Part shown: one piece after another, positions 1-8,928 of the stretch
Numbering within the stretch: the stretch's first letter is position 1
Layout of the letters: each line of letters starts with the position of its first letter
Assembly (NCBI RefSeq): GCF_002001175.1
Contig: NZ_MUNT01000013.1
Location: 1-64,000, forward strand
Length of the DNA: 64,000 nucleotides
Direction: 5' to 3'
Source: Rhodanobacter sp. C03
GTDB taxonomy: Bacteria > Pseudomonadota > Gammaproteobacteria > Xanthomonadales > Rhodanobacteraceae
The notes under the pieces: generated by a model
Told to the model about the DNA's origin: nothing
What the model saw: the letters and a program-made list of their open reading frames with translations, nothing else
Database searches by the model: none
Made by a program: the position numbers and the translations under genes

Positions 1-363
1 GTGGAAGAGGTTTCGGCCAATGCGACCCCGGCAGCGCCACCGGCACCGCCGGCACCACCTGCGGCTCCGTCGGATATCGCGGCGGGTTCGGATCTCAGCT
101 ATGGCAGCCGACCGGATCCGCATTACCCGCCACAAGCCGTACGGCAACACCATGAAGGTACGGTGACTCTGCTGATCCTTGTCGGCGTCGATGGATCGCC
201 GAAGGACATCAAGGTGGAGAAATCGAGTGGTTTCCGCGAGCTCGATCGTGCGGCCATGGATGCGGCGAGAAACTGGCGTTTCAATCCAGAGGTTAAAAAC
301 GGAAAGAAGGTTGAGGGTTACGCCCGCATTCCAATCACCTTCAATCTCGGCGGTCAGATGTAA
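1..363 (+). CDS. tonB: TonB C-terminal domain protein (5' truncated)
   Basis: Energy transducer that links the proton-motive force of the inner membrane to outer-membrane receptors. Visible part: a Pro/Ala-rich periplasmic spacer (about residues 9-23) followed by a complete TonB C-terminal domain (about 40-118) with the family's YPPQAVR start and the segment RAAMDAARNWRFNP. The N-terminal membrane anchor is missing because the gene runs off the left edge, so the GTG at base 1 is probably not the true start. It is followed by exbB and two exbD genes on the same strand, the standard TonB-complex arrangement in xanthomonads. Confidence 0.9.
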   Translation: MEEVSANATPAAPPAPPAPPAAPSDIAAGSDLSYGSRPDPHYPPQAVRQHHEGTVTLLILVGVDGSPKDIKVEKSSGFRELDRAAMDAARNWRFNPEVKNGKKVEGYARIPITFNLGGQM

Positions 364-379
364 TTCACCTATCAATCAG

Positions 380-406
380 CTGTAATCCAGCTCCAATGGA
401 TTACAG
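380..406 (+). promoter_or_regulatory. Hairpin between tonB and exbB
   Basis: A perfect inverted repeat with 10-base arms (CTGTAATCCA and TGGATTACAG) and a 7-base loop lies 16 bases after the tonB stop. No T-run follows, so a classic intrinsic terminator is unlikely. It could slow transcription or protect or process the mRNA, setting different levels of TonB and ExbB. A TTGACT hexamer follows at about 419, but no convincing -10 fits before exbB. Confidence 0.5.
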
Positions 407-441
407 TTACAGTTCACGCTTGACTTCCCTAGGGTAGCGTT

Positions 442-1209
442 ATGTTCCTACAGACTCCTGCAACAACCGATGCCGCACAGGCCATGGGTGGCAATACCAA
501 CGCTGAAGCCATGAAACAGATGGGTTTTGGCAACCTGATGCAGAACTTCGACTGGCTCGGCTGGGTCGTCTTCGTCACGCTGGTCGTGATGTCGTTCCTG
601 TCGTGGTACTTCATCATCGCCAACGGCATTCGCAATGCCACGGTGAAGGCTCGTGCCGACAAGGTGATCGACGGCTTCTGGGGCAATAGCTCCACCCAGG
701 ACGCAATCCGCGAACTGGAATCGCAGCCCAAGAGTGAACCATTCTCCAAGATCGCGCTGGACGCTGCTTCGGCGGTAGCCCATCACCAGCAGAGCACGGC
801 GGGCACGACCGGTCGTCTGGCCGAATCGCTGAGCCGCTCGGAATTCATCGACCGCGCCCTGCGTCAGGCTGTCGCTCGCGAGAGCCTGCGTCTGGAAGGC
901 GGCATGACCCTGCTCGCCACGGTCGGCTCGGCCGCACCGTTCGTCGGTCTGCTCGGTACCGTGTGGGGCATCTATCACGCGCTGATCGGCATTGCCGCTA
1001 CCGGCAACGCGTCGATGAACGCCGTTGCTGGCCCGGTGGGCGAGGCGCTGATCATGACCGCGTTCGGTCTGTTCGCCGCGATCCCGGCCCTGTTCGCGTA
1101 CAACTTCTTCAGCCGTTCGAACCGTCTGACCTACGCCCGGTTCGACGAATTCGCGCATGACCTGCACGACTTCTTCGCTACCGGCTCGCGCGTCGAAAGC
1201 CAGAAGTGA
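442..1209 (+). CDS. exbB: ExbB, TonB-complex proton channel subunit
   Basis: MotA/TolQ/ExbB-family inner-membrane protein of 255 residues. With ExbD it forms the proton channel that energises TonB. Three membrane segments are visible: about residues 40-60, 154-184 and 198-221, with the conserved stretch TVGSAAPFVGLLGTVWGI in the second. The start follows AGGG at a suitable distance. It lies after tonB and 11 bases before exbD, which favours ExbB over TolQ or MotA. Confidence 0.93.
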   Translation: MFLQTPATTDAAQAMGGNTNAEAMKQMGFGNLMQNFDWLGWVVFVTLVVMSFLSWYFIIANGIRNATVKARADKVIDGFWGNSSTQDAIRELESQPKSEPFSKIALDAASAVAHHQQSTAGTTGRLAESLSRSEFIDRALRQAVARESLRLEGGMTLLATVGSAAPFVGLLGTVWGIYHALIGIAATGNASMNAVAGPVGEALIMTAFGLFAAIPALFAYNFFSRSNRLTYARFDEFAHDLHDFFATGSRVESQK

Positions 1210-1220
1210 GGGATTGACCC

Positions 1221-1643
1221 ATGGCGATGAGCACTGGTGGCAATTCCGGTGGTCCGATGTCGGAAATCAATGTCACGCCGCTGGTCGACGTGATGTTGGT
1301 ACTGCTGATCATCTTCATGATCACCGCGCCGCTGATGTCGCACTCCATCACGATTGATTTGCCCACCGCGAATCCGAAGACCAAGGATGAGGATCTGCCG
1401 ACTCCGCCGCTTGATCTCGCAGTCAAGTCGGACGGCAGCCTGTTCTTCAATGACCACCCGGTCACGGAGTCCGAGCTGAAGGCACAGTTTGCGGTGGAAG
1501 CACAGAAGTCGCCGCAGCCGGAATTGCAGATACGCGCGGACAAGTCGACCGAGTTCAAAATTGTGAAGAAGGTGATCGGCGATGCCAAGGATTCGGGCAT
1601 GGTGCACGTCGGCTTCATGACCCATGACGCGCCGAAGGGGTGA
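1221..1643 (+). CDS. exbD: ExbD biopolymer transport protein (first copy)
   Basis: 140-residue ExbD/TolR-family protein: short cytoplasmic N-terminus, one membrane helix (about 21-38) and a periplasmic domain. Asp23 in the segment INVTPLVDVML matches the proton-carrying aspartate of ExbD. It forms the channel with ExbB and drives TonB. It lies in a row with exbB and a second exbD, separated by only a few bases. Confidence 0.92.
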   Translation: MAMSTGGNSGGPMSEINVTPLVDVMLVLLIIFMITAPLMSHSITIDLPTANPKTKDEDLPTPPLDLAVKSDGSLFFNDHPVTESELKAQFAVEAQKSPQPELQIRADKSTEFKIVKKVIGDAKDSGMVHVGFMTHDAPKG

Positions 1644-1649
1644 CGAGAA

Positions 1650-2054
1650 ATGGCCTTCACTACCAAAACCAGTGGACCGATGTCGGACATCAACGTCACG
1701 CCGCTGGTCGACGTGATGCTGGTGCTGCTGATCATCTTCATGATCACGGCGCCGATCCCGGCGCTTAAGATCAAGGTCGATCTGCCGCAGCCGAACCCGA
1801 ATGTCATCAATCCGCCCAATCCGCTGGATCCGATTCATCTGAAGATCGATCAGGCCGGTGCGTTCTACTGGAACGACACGCCGGTCGACGAACTGGGCTT
1901 GAAAGCCCAGCTCGCAGTGATCGCCCAGCAGAGCAATCAGCCGGAAATCCAGATTGCTGCGGATGACGCTGTCGCCTACCAGTACGTGGCGCAGGTGCTG
2001 GCTGATGCGAAGAGCTACAACTTGACCAAGATTGGCTTCACCGAAGCCAATTGA
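1650..2054 (+). CDS. exbD2: ExbD biopolymer transport protein (second copy)
   Basis: Second ExbD-type protein, 134 residues, six bases after the first. The membrane helix and the proton-carrying aspartate (Asp21) are almost identical to the first copy, whereas the periplasmic domains differ (here Pro-rich QPNPNVINPPNPLDP). Tandem exbD1-exbD2 is known from Xanthomonas campestris, where exbD2 is not needed for iron uptake but matters for other TonB-dependent functions. A terminator follows directly. Confidence 0.9.
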   Translation: MAFTTKTSGPMSDINVTPLVDVMLVLLIIFMITAPIPALKIKVDLPQPNPNVINPPNPLDPIHLKIDQAGAFYWNDTPVDELGLKAQLAVIAQQSNQPEIQIAADDAVAYQYVAQVLADAKSYNLTKIGFTEAN

Positions 2055-2101
2055 TCGGACAGCTGGCTGCCGACTCGCGGTAACAAACACGCAGAACAAA
2101 C

Positions 2102-2130
2102 AAAAACCCCCGCCTCGTGCGGGGGTTTTT
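2102..2130. terminator. Bidirectional intrinsic terminator
   Basis: A GC stem CCCCCGC/GCGGGGG with a 5-base loop, preceded by five A and followed by five T. It lies between the converging exbD2 (plus) and pdxJ (minus) genes and can end transcription from both sides. Confidence 0.9.
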
Positions 2131-2174
2131 GCGTCATGCGCTGCTGATTTCGACGCCAGCCGTGCTGGCGCGGC

Positions 2175-2918
2175 TCAGCGCAGGATCTGCAGATAGTTGC
2201 GCACCGTGCTGGCCAGTCCCTGGTACAGCGCCTCGCCAATCAGCGCATGGCCGATCGAGACTTCCGCCAGACCGGGAATCGCTGCCTTGAACGTCCCCAG
2301 ATTCGCCTGACTGAGATCGTGCCCGGCATTCACCGCGAGCCCGGCCTGTTGTGCACGGCGCGCAGTCTCGGCGCATGCGGCCAGCGTGGCGGCAGCTTGC
2401 CCATCGGCAAACGCCTGGGCATACGGCCCGGTGTAGATCTCGATGCGCTGCACACCGATCGCTGTCGCCGCAGCGAAATCCTGAACCACGGCATCGACGA
2501 ACAGGCTGACCCGGCAACCGAGCTCGCTCAATTCGGCGACCAGCGGGCGCAGCCGCTCGATGTCGCGTGCCAGATCGAAGCCATGATCGGATGTGATCTG
2601 GCCATCGCCATCGGGCACCAGGGTCACCTGGGTGGGACGTACCTCACGCGCCAGCGCGATCAAGCCGGGATAGTCCCCGCGTGCCGGCGCAAACGGATTG
2701 CCCTCGATGTTGTACTCCACCCGGCCAGCCAGCATGGCGGCCAGTGCGCGTACGTCATCGGGTCGTACATGGCGTTGATCCGGTCGCGGATGCACGGTGA
2801 TGCCGCCGCAACCGGTATCTATGCAGGTCTGCGCGGCGTGGCAGATATCCGGTTCGTGGCCACCGCGCGAATTGCGCAGCACGGCGATCTTGTTGAGGTT
2901 GATGCTGAGCAGGGTCAT
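2175..2918 (-). CDS. pdxJ: Pyridoxine 5'-phosphate synthase PdxJ
   Basis: 247-residue PdxJ, the cytoplasmic TIM-barrel enzyme that condenses 1-deoxy-D-xylulose 5-phosphate with 3-amino-2-oxopropyl phosphate to form pyridoxine 5'-phosphate, the last ring-forming step of vitamin B6 synthesis. Family signatures: [18 protein letters not shown] at the N-terminus, [13 protein letters not shown] around residue 40, EYNIEGNPF, and AVNAGHDLS near the C-terminal third. Length is usual for the family. It lies 81 bases after the phosphopantetheinyl transferase gene on the same strand; recO, its frequent upstream neighbour elsewhere, is absent. Confidence 0.97.
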   Translation of the reverse strand: MTLLSINLNKIAVLRNSRGGHEPDICHAAQTCIDTGCGGITVHPRPDQRHVRPDDVRALAAMLAGRVEYNIEGNPFAPARGDYPGLIALAREVRPTQVTLVPDGDGQITSDHGFDLARDIERLRPLVAELSELGCRVSLFVDAVVQDFAAATAIGVQRIEIYTGPYAQAFADGQAAATLAACAETARRAQQAGLAVNAGHDLSQANLGTFKAAIPGLAEVSIGHALIGEALYQGLASTVRNYLQILR

Positions 2919-2999
2919 CGCGGAGTTACGATCTCTGACGGGAAGACGTGGCAGTGTTCATCGCACGACGGTCGCGCGCGAACGACGACAGTGCACCGA

Positions 3000-3644
3000 T
3001 CACCCGTCACTGGCAAGCGTGTGCAGTCGGATCTGTCGCGGGCCGCCGCGCCAGGCCAGTGCGGCCAGCAGCGTAGGATCCAGCGTGAGCCGCTGCAATT
3101 GCCAGGCGTGGACGTCGTCGCCGTCGAGTTGGCGCAGTATCGGCCGATCGCCGTCGCTGGCGATGCTGAGCCGATGCAGTCCGAAGGCAATTCCGCGACC
3201 GAGTGCCTTGAGTACCGCCTCCTTGGTCGTCCACAGTTCGAGGAAGGCAACACTGCGATCCGCAGCCGGCAGTGCCGCTAGGGCGGCTGATTCGTCTGCG
3301 TTGAAATAACGCCGGGCGATCTCCAGCGCGCGCGGCCGTTCGCGCCGACGTTCCAGATCGATGCCGGGCTGGACCTGTCGACCGATCGCGATCAACGCGT
3401 GGTCACCGCTATGCGACCAGTTGAAACCGAGCGACGGGTCGAGGTCGGCGGCGAGCGCCGGCCGACCATGTTCCCCGGTGACCAGCGTGACAGCGTCGCT
3501 GTCGATGCCGAGATAGGCCGCCAGCACGCGGCGCAATGGCGCTCGGCCTTGCGTAGCCCGATAGGCCAGATGCCAGACATGAATCTCGTCATCGTGCAGG
3601 CGTCCTGCCAGGCTCGCCAACGTCGGTGCATGGGCTGTGGTCAT
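3000..3644 (-). CDS. 4'-phosphopantetheinyl transferase (Sfp/AcpT type)
   Basis: 214-residue Sfp-superfamily enzyme that moves the phosphopantetheine arm from CoA onto a serine of acyl, aryl or peptidyl carrier proteins. Visible signatures are GIDLE (Mg-binding Asp and Glu) and, further on, ELWTTKEAVLKALGRG, the WxxKEAxxK motif. Length fits the two-half pseudodimer class rather than short AcpS. No polyketide or peptide synthetase is in the window, so its substrate carrier must lie elsewhere. It sits between acs and pdxJ on the same strand. Confidence 0.9.
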   Translation of the reverse strand: MTTAHAPTLASLAGRLHDDEIHVWHLAYRATQGRAPLRRVLAAYLGIDSDAVTLVTGEHGRPALAADLDPSLGFNWSHSGDHALIAIGRQVQPGIDLERRRERPRALEIARRYFNADESAALAALPAADRSVAFLELWTTKEAVLKALGRGIAFGLHRLSIASDGDRPILRQLDGDDVHAWQLQRLTLDPTLLAALAWRGGPRQIRLHTLASDG

Positions 3645-3714
3645 CGATGCATGGTGCCGTCGCCATGGTCCATGTACAAGCGCATACGCAGATGACGCGG
3701 CACGATCAGCACCG

Positions 3715-5655
3715 CTATTTGATCAAGCGCTCGTCGACCAGGTTCTTCACCACGCCGGGGTCGGCGAGCGTGCTGATGTCGCCGAGCTGGTCGGGCAGGT
3801 TCTCACCGATCTTGCGCAGGATGCGCCGCATGATCTTGCCCGAGCGGGTCTTCGGCAGGCCGGGTGCCCACTGCAGATAATCCGGTGTGGCGATCGGGCC
3901 GATTTCCTTGCGCACCCAGGCGACCAGTTCCTTGCGCAGTTCGTCGCTGCCCTGTTCCCCGGCGATCAGGGTGACGAAGGCGTAGATGCCCTGGCCCTTG
4001 ATGTCATGCGGGGCACCGACCACCGCAGCCTCGGCCACCTTGGGATGCGAGACCAGCGCGCTCTCTACCTCGGCGGTGCCGATGCGGTGACCGCTGACGT
4101 TGATCACGTCGTCGACGCGGCCGGTGATCCAGTAGTAGCCGTCTTCGTCGCGGCGCACGCCATCGCCGGTGAAGTAATTGCCCGGATAGGCGCTGAAGTA
4201 GGTCTCGATGAAGCGCTGGTGATCACCGTAGACCGTGCGCATCTGGCCCGGCCAGGAGTCGGTGATGATCAGGTTGCCCTCGCTGGCACCTTCCTGCAGC
4301 TCACCATTGGCATCGACGATCGCCGGCTTCACGCCGAAGAACGGCAGCGTAGCGGAGCCGGGTTTGGCATCGATCGCGCCGGCCAGCGGGGTGATCAGGA
4401 TGCCGCCGGTTTCGGTCTGCCACCACGTATCGACGATCGGGCAGCGCTCGTCGCCAACCACGCGGTAATACCACTCCCACGCTTCCGGATTGATCGGCTC
4501 GCCGACCGAGCCGAGCAGGCGTAGTGATTTTCGTGACGCCTTCTTTACCGGTGCCTCGCCCTCGCGCATCAATGCGCGGATCGCGGTTGGCGCGGTGTAG
4601 AACAGGCTCACCTGGTGCTTGTCGATCACCTGCCAGAAGCGGCTGAAATCCGGATAGTTCGGCACGCCGTCAAACATCACGGTGGTGGCGCCATTCGCCA
4701 GCGGGCCGTACACCACGTAGCTGTGGCCGGTGACCCAGCCCACATCGGCGGTGCACCAGTAGACATCGTCCTCGCGCAGGTCGAACACCAGCTCATGCGT
4801 ATAGCTGGTGTAGACCAGATAACCGGCGGACGTGTGCAGCACGCCCTTCGGCTTGCCGGTGGAGCCGGAGGTGTACAGGATGAACAGCGGGTGTTCCGCT
4901 TCCATCGGCTCGGCCGGGCAATCGGCCGACTGGCCGTCCATCAGGTTGTGCCAATAGCGGTCACGTGGCGACTGCATCGCCACCGCGGCGCCGGTGCGGC
5001 GCACCACCACCACGGTTTCCACGCTGTTGGTGCCGGGGCGTTCCAAGGCGGCATCCACGTTCGCCTTCAGCGCGATCTTCTTGCCGCCGCGCACGCCTTC
5101 GTCCGCAGTGATCACCAGCTTCGCGGCGGAATCGGCGATGCGCCCGGCCAGCGAATCGGGTGAGAAACCGCCGAACACCACCGAATGCACCGCGCCGATA
5201 CGCGCGCAGGCCAGCATCGCCACCGCGGCCTCGGGAATCATCGGCAAGTAGATCGCCACGCGATCGCCCTTGCTCATGCCGAGGTTCTTCAGCGTGTTGG
5301 CGAACTTGCACACTTCGGCATGTAGCTCGCGATAGCTGATCCGGCGCGAGTCGTTCGGGTCGTCGCCCTCGAAGATGATCGCCGTCTTGTCGCCACGTTC
5401 GGCGAGGTGGCGGTCGAGGCAGTTCGCCGACACGTTGAGTTCGCCGTCCTCGTACCAGCGGATATGCAGATCCTTCGGGTCGAACGAGACGTCCTTGATC
5501 TTCGTCGGTGGCTTGATCCAGTCCAGCCGCTGCGCGATGCGACCCCAGAAGCCTTCCGGGTCGCTGACCGATTCGGCATACAGGCGCGTGTAATCGTCGT
5601 GGCGAATACGCGCTGCTGCGGCAAACGCGGGGTTGACCGGATAAAGCTTGGACAT
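3715..5655 (-). CDS. acs: Acetyl-CoA synthetase
   Basis: 646-residue AMP-forming acetate-CoA ligase, making acetyl-CoA from acetate, ATP and CoA in the cytoplasm. Signatures: the adenylation loop [15 protein letters not shown], the WWQTETGG segment, [17 protein letters not shown] hinge region, and C-terminal [11 protein letters not shown] with the lysine that is reversibly acetylated in Acs enzymes. The start at 5655 ([11 protein letters not shown]) was chosen over a longer reading frame because AGGAG lies at correct spacing and the length matches Acs; the frame upstream does not look like Acs. Confidence 0.96.
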   Translation of the reverse strand: MSKLYPVNPAFAAAARIRHDDYTRLYAESVSDPEGFWGRIAQRLDWIKPPTKIKDVSFDPKDLHIRWYEDGELNVSANCLDRHLAERGDKTAIIFEGDDPNDSRRISYRELHAEVCKFANTLKNLGMSKGDRVAIYLPMIPEAAVAMLACARIGAVHSVVFGGFSPDSLAGRIADSAAKLVITADEGVRGGKKIALKANVDAALERPGTNSVETVVVVRRTGAAVAMQSPRDRYWHNLMDGQSADCPAEPMEAEHPLFILYTSGSTGKPKGVLHTSAGYLVYTSYTHELVFDLREDDVYWCTADVGWVTGHSYVVYGPLANGATTVMFDGVPNYPDFSRFWQVIDKHQVSLFYTAPTAIRALMREGEAPVKKASRKSLRLLGSVGEPINPEAWEWYYRVVGDERCPIVDTWWQTETGGILITPLAGAIDAKPGSATLPFFGVKPAIVDANGELQEGASEGNLIITDSWPGQMRTVYGDHQRFIETYFSAYPGNYFTGDGVRRDEDGYYWITGRVDDVINVSGHRIGTAEVESALVSHPKVAEAAVVGAPHDIKGQGIYAFVTLIAGEQGSDELRKELVAWVRKEIGPIATPDYLQWAPGLPKTRSGKIMRRILRKIGENLPDQLGDISTLADPGVVKNLVDERLIK

Positions 5656-5866
5656 GGCTGGGCTCCTGCTGGCATCGACGTGAAGGATGCAGAACCGCGG
5701 CAGGCCGTAGTGCCCGGCGGCGCTAGAACTTCGAGTGTAGCAAGGAGTGCCGTGATGCAACTGCATGGATGGCGTTCGTGCTGCTGCACAGCCACGCACC
5801 AGAAGATCCTGGGGTTTGGACGTCCGTAACAGAATACCTGGACCTTCTCTGGAGGGTATCGAGGCC

Positions 5867-6712
5867 CTAGCGCTCCTCGTGCCGGGCCACGCGGAACTGC
5901 TGCACGCGACGGTCGTCGGCTTCGGTGACGTGGAACAGGAAGCCGCCGATCGCCACCTCCTCGCCGACCTCGGGCAGGTGGCCGAACTCGGAGGTGACCA
6001 TGCCGCCGACGGTGTCGTACTCCTCGTCGGAGAACGCGGTGCCGGCCTGCTCGTTGAAATCCTCGATCGGGGTCAGCGCACTGACCAGCCAGTCGCCGCC
6101 GGGCTGCTCGTGCATCAGTTCGGGTTCGTCGTCGTCGTGCTCGTCGTCGATCTCGCCAACGATCTGCTCGAGCACGTCCTCGATGGTGATCAGGCCGGCG
6201 ACGCCGCCGTATTCATTCACCACCAGCGCCATGTGGTTGCGTGAGCGGCGGAACTCGTCGAGCAGCACGTTCAGACGCATCGATTCGGGAATCAGCACGG
6301 CCGGGCGCAGGATCGCGTGGATGTCGAAATGCTCGGCGGCGCCGAAGAACTTCAGCAGATCCTTGGCCAGCAGGATGCCGAGGATTTCGTCCTTGTCCTC
6401 GCCGTGCACCGGAAAGCGCGAGTGGCCGGACTCGACCATGGTGGCGAGGATCTCGGTCAGCGACGATTCGGCCGCGAGCATCACGATCTGCGCGCGCGGC
6501 ACCATCACGTCGTCCACGCTCAGTTCGTTGACCTTGAGCGCACCCTCGACCATGGTGAGGGTGTCGACGGACAGCAGTCCGTTGGTCTGGGCGGCGCGCA
6601 ACTCCTCAAGCAGTTCGCTGCGGTTGCGTGGCTCGCCGGAAAACATGTGGCCCAGCCGGTCCCACCAGGTACGGTGTGCCGGGCCGCTGGTACTGCCAGG
6701 GTCGTCGTTCAT
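5867..6712 (-). CDS. corC: CorC/YbeX-type CBS-domain protein
   Basis: 281-residue soluble protein with two CBS domains (about residues 65-180) and a C-terminal CorC_HlyC domain (about 195-275). Motifs include [29 protein letters not shown] and [24 protein letters not shown] (given in parts). The family is linked to magnesium/cobalt efflux and, in the ybeZYX context, to ribosome-related functions. It is the last gene of the phoH-ybeY-corC row; lnt, which often follows, is not present. Confidence 0.92.
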   Translation of the reverse strand: MNDDPGSTSGPAHRTWWDRLGHMFSGEPRNRSELLEELRAAQTNGLLSVDTLTMVEGALKVNELSVDDVMVPRAQIVMLAAESSLTEILATMVESGHSRFPVHGEDKDEILGILLAKDLLKFFGAAEHFDIHAILRPAVLIPESMRLNVLLDEFRRSRNHMALVVNEYGGVAGLITIEDVLEQIVGEIDDEHDDDEPELMHEQPGGDWLVSALTPIEDFNEQAGTAFSDEEYDTVGGMVTSEFGHLPEVGEEVAIGGFLFHVTEADDRRVQQFRVARHEER

Positions 6713-6837
6713 TCACGGTTGGAGTGCTGCCCGCAAGCGGGCGGTATCCACGAGTCTAGCGGAAAATCCGTGACAATTCAGAGCACAAGCCCTGCTTTGG
6801 ACGGCTGTATCGGGCGCCGGAATGCGGCTGCGCAGAT

Positions 6838-7416
6838 TCAGGCGTATGGGTCGGCGATGCCGAGACCGGCCAGGATGCGGGTTTCCAGCGCTTCCATCGC
6901 TTCGGCTTCGCCGTCCTCGATATGGTCGTAGCCAAGCAGGTGCAGCACGCCGTGAATGGTCAGATGGGCCCAGTGATCTCGCGCCAGCTTGCCCTGCTCG
7001 GCCGCCTCGCGTAGCACCACAGAGGCGCAGATCGCCAGATCGCCAATCAATGGCAGCGCCACCCCGGGCGGCAATTCGGCGGGAAACGACAGCACATTGG
7101 TGGCGTAGTCCTTGCCGCGATAGTCATGGTTGAGCGCGCGGCCTTCGTCGGCATCGACGATGCGGATCGCCAGCTCGGCCGGCTTGCGCCGCTTCGCGCC
7201 GCGCAACGCTGCCTCGACCCAGCAACGAAAGCTGGTCGGAGCGGGCAGGCCATTGCGCGGCACCGCGTAGCCGAGGTGCACCGTGGCATTTCCCTGTGGG
7301 AGAGGCTTCAGCCGCGATGCCTTTGGCCGGACCCGGGAAGCGGCTTTCGCGGCCGAACTCGCTCCCACGACCGCAGGGAGTTCCTGGTGGACTGAGGCGC
7401 GCGACTGCCGGCTCAT
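6838..7416 (-). CDS. ybeY: Endoribonuclease/rRNA maturation factor YbeY, with repeat-derived N-terminal insert
   Basis: YbeY is a metal-dependent RNase needed for 16S rRNA 3' end maturation and ribosome quality control. The metal-binding core [15 protein letters not shown] is intact near the C-terminus. The frame from 7416 is 192 residues, longer than usual (about 150-160), because a palindromic repeat (7296-7368) is read through in frame, adding a segment rich in Ala, Ser, Arg and Lys before the conserved [10 protein letters not shown] start. The ATG overlaps the phoH stop as ATGA, supporting 7416; a GTG at 7281 inside the frame could give a normal-length protein. Confidence 0.9.
   Translation of the reverse strand: MSRQSRASVHQELPAVVGASSAAKAASRVRPKASRLKPLPQGNATVHLGYAVPRNGLPAPTSFRCWVEAALRGAKRRKPAELAIRIVDADEGRALNHDYRGKDYATNVLSFPAELPPGVALPLIGDLAICASVVLREAAEQGKLARDHWAHLTIHGVLHLLGYDHIEDGEAEAMEALETRILAGLGIADPYA
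7296..7368. repeat. REP-like palindromic element inside ybeY
   Basis: Imperfect inverted repeat with outer arms GTGGGAG and CTCCCAC and inner GCTTCAGCCGCGATGC / GCGGCTTTCGCGGCC-like arms. It belongs to the same family as the repeats at 27453-27533 and 41751-41821. It lies wholly inside the ybeY frame and keeps the frame open. Confidence 0.8.
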
Positions 7417-8393
7417 TTGCCGTCCTCTTCCTTTTGCTCGAACGTCTCGTAGGCGCGCACGATCTTCGCCACCAGCGGATGGCGCACCACGTCGCGCGAA
7501 GTGAAGAAGGTGAAGCTGATGCCGCCGACGCCACGCAGCACTTCCACCGCCTGGCGCAGGCCCGAGCGGGTGCTGCGTGGCAGGTCGACCTGGGTGACGT
7601 CGCCAGTGATCACCGCCACCGTGCCAAAACCAATCCGGGTCAGGAACATCTTCATCTGCTCGACGGTGGTGTTCTGCGCCTCGTCGAGGATCACGTAGGA
7701 ATCGTTCAGTGTGCGGCCGCGCATATAGGCGAGCGGGGCGATCTCGATCACGTTGCGTTCGATCAGCTTGGCCACCTTTTCGAAGCCGAGCATCTCGTAC
7801 AGCGCGTCATACAGCGGGCGCAGGTACGGATCGACCTTCTGCGACAGGTCACCAGGCAGGAAACCGAGCTTCTCGCCCGCCTCTACCGCCGGGCGCACCA
7901 GCAGCAGGCGCTGCACGCGGTTTGCCTCCAGCGCCTCGACAGCACTGGCCACGGCCAGATAGGTCTTGCCGGTGCCGGCCGGGCCCACGCCGAAATTGAT
8001 GTCGTGGCTGGCAATCGCGTGCAGATAGCGCGCCTGGTTAGCGCCGCGACCCTTGATCACGCCGCGCTTGACCTTGATCGCCACTTCCTGCGCGCCTTCG
8101 GCCGCATCGGCGGTAATCGCGTCGATACCGGATTCGGCCAGATGCAGGTTGATCCTGGCGCCAGTCAGTGCCTCGTCCTCGGTCACGGCATACAGCGCCT
8201 GCAGTACTTTCTGCGCGGCCCTGGCGGAAACCTCCTCGCCGATCACCTGAAAGATGCTGCCGCGGTGGTTGATCTCCACGCCAAGGCGCAGCTCGATCTG
8301 GCGCAGATGCTCGTCGAACGGGCCGCACATGTTGGCCAGGCGGCCGTTGTCATCGGGTTCGAGGGTGAAATCGCGCTGGTTGAGTTCGCTCAT
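7413..8393 (-). CDS. ybeZ: PhoH-like ATPase (YbeZ)
   Basis: 326-residue PhoH-family protein with a P-loop NTPase domain. Walker A is [11 protein letters not shown] (about residue 125) and Walker B is VILDEAQN; later segments [12 protein letters not shown] and [19 protein letters not shown] are typical. The family acts with YbeY in RNA or ribosome metabolism, and the two genes overlap by ATGA here. The start at 8393 ([13 protein letters not shown]) was preferred to one 13 codons upstream because homologues begin close to this sequence. Confidence 0.94.
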   Translation of the reverse strand: MSELNQRDFTLEPDDNGRLANMCGPFDEHLRQIELRLGVEINHRGSIFQVIGEEVSARAAQKVLQALYAVTEDEALTGARINLHLAESGIDAITADAAEGAQEVAIKVKRGVIKGRGANQARYLHAIASHDINFGVGPAGTGKTYLAVASAVEALEANRVQRLLLVRPAVEAGEKLGFLPGDLSQKVDPYLRPLYDALYEMLGFEKVAKLIERNVIEIAPLAYMRGRTLNDSYVILDEAQNTTVEQMKMFLTRIGFGTVAVITGDVTQVDLPRSTRSGLRQAVEVLRGVGGISFTFFTSRDVVRHPLVAKIVRAYETFEQKEEDGK

Positions 8394-8472
8394 AGGCGTG
8401 CGAGAGTAGCGCGCCGCCTGGGCGAGGGCCACCGCGGCATGGCCGGCGATGACCCGGTTCGGACAGAAGCGC

Positions 8473-8733
8473 TCAGGCGCGGCGGATCAGGCCGATCAGC
8501 ACCAGCAGCACGATGGCACCGATCATCGCGTAGACGATGCTGGTGACAATCGGGCTGCCAAGACTGAAGCCGACGCCGAGCATCGGCAGCAGCCAGCCAG
8601 CGAGGAGGGCGCCGACGATGCCGACCACGATATTGCCGAGCAGGCCAAAGCCGAAGCCGCGCACGATCAGACCGGCGAGCCAGCCGGCAATCGCGCCGAT
8701 AAGCAGAAAGACGATCAGGCCGGATGCAGTCAT
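8473..8733 (-). CDS. GlsB/YeaQ/YmgE family membrane protein
   Basis: Small inner-membrane protein of 86 residues with three hydrophobic glycine-rich segments (IVFLLIGAIAGWLAGLIV, LLGNIVVGIVGALLAGWLL, IVTSIVYAMIGAIVLLVLI). It belongs to the transglycosylase-associated (YeaQ/YmgE) family, often stress induced and of unknown biochemical function. GGGAG lies six bases before the second of two adjacent ATG codons, so 8733 was chosen over 8736; a much longer reading frame upstream is not supported. Confidence 0.88.
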   Translation of the reverse strand: MTASGLIVFLLIGAIAGWLAGLIVRGFGFGLLGNIVVGIVGALLAGWLLPMLGVGFSLGSPIVTSIVYAMIGAIVLLVLIGLIRRA

Positions 8734-8928
8734 CATGAACTCCCAGGTTTGAGCAGGCGATGCCGGACGGCACCGCGTCGGGACAAGCGTCCGTGTTCCG
8801 CTGTGCAGTGGCCGTGATTGAATGGTGATTTGCCCACTCATCGCCGTGCACGAGCTGCCGCGATCCGCACGCCAACGCAAGCGTTATGCTGGCGACCGGA
8901 TTCGCACGCCGACCTCGGGAGAGCACCG

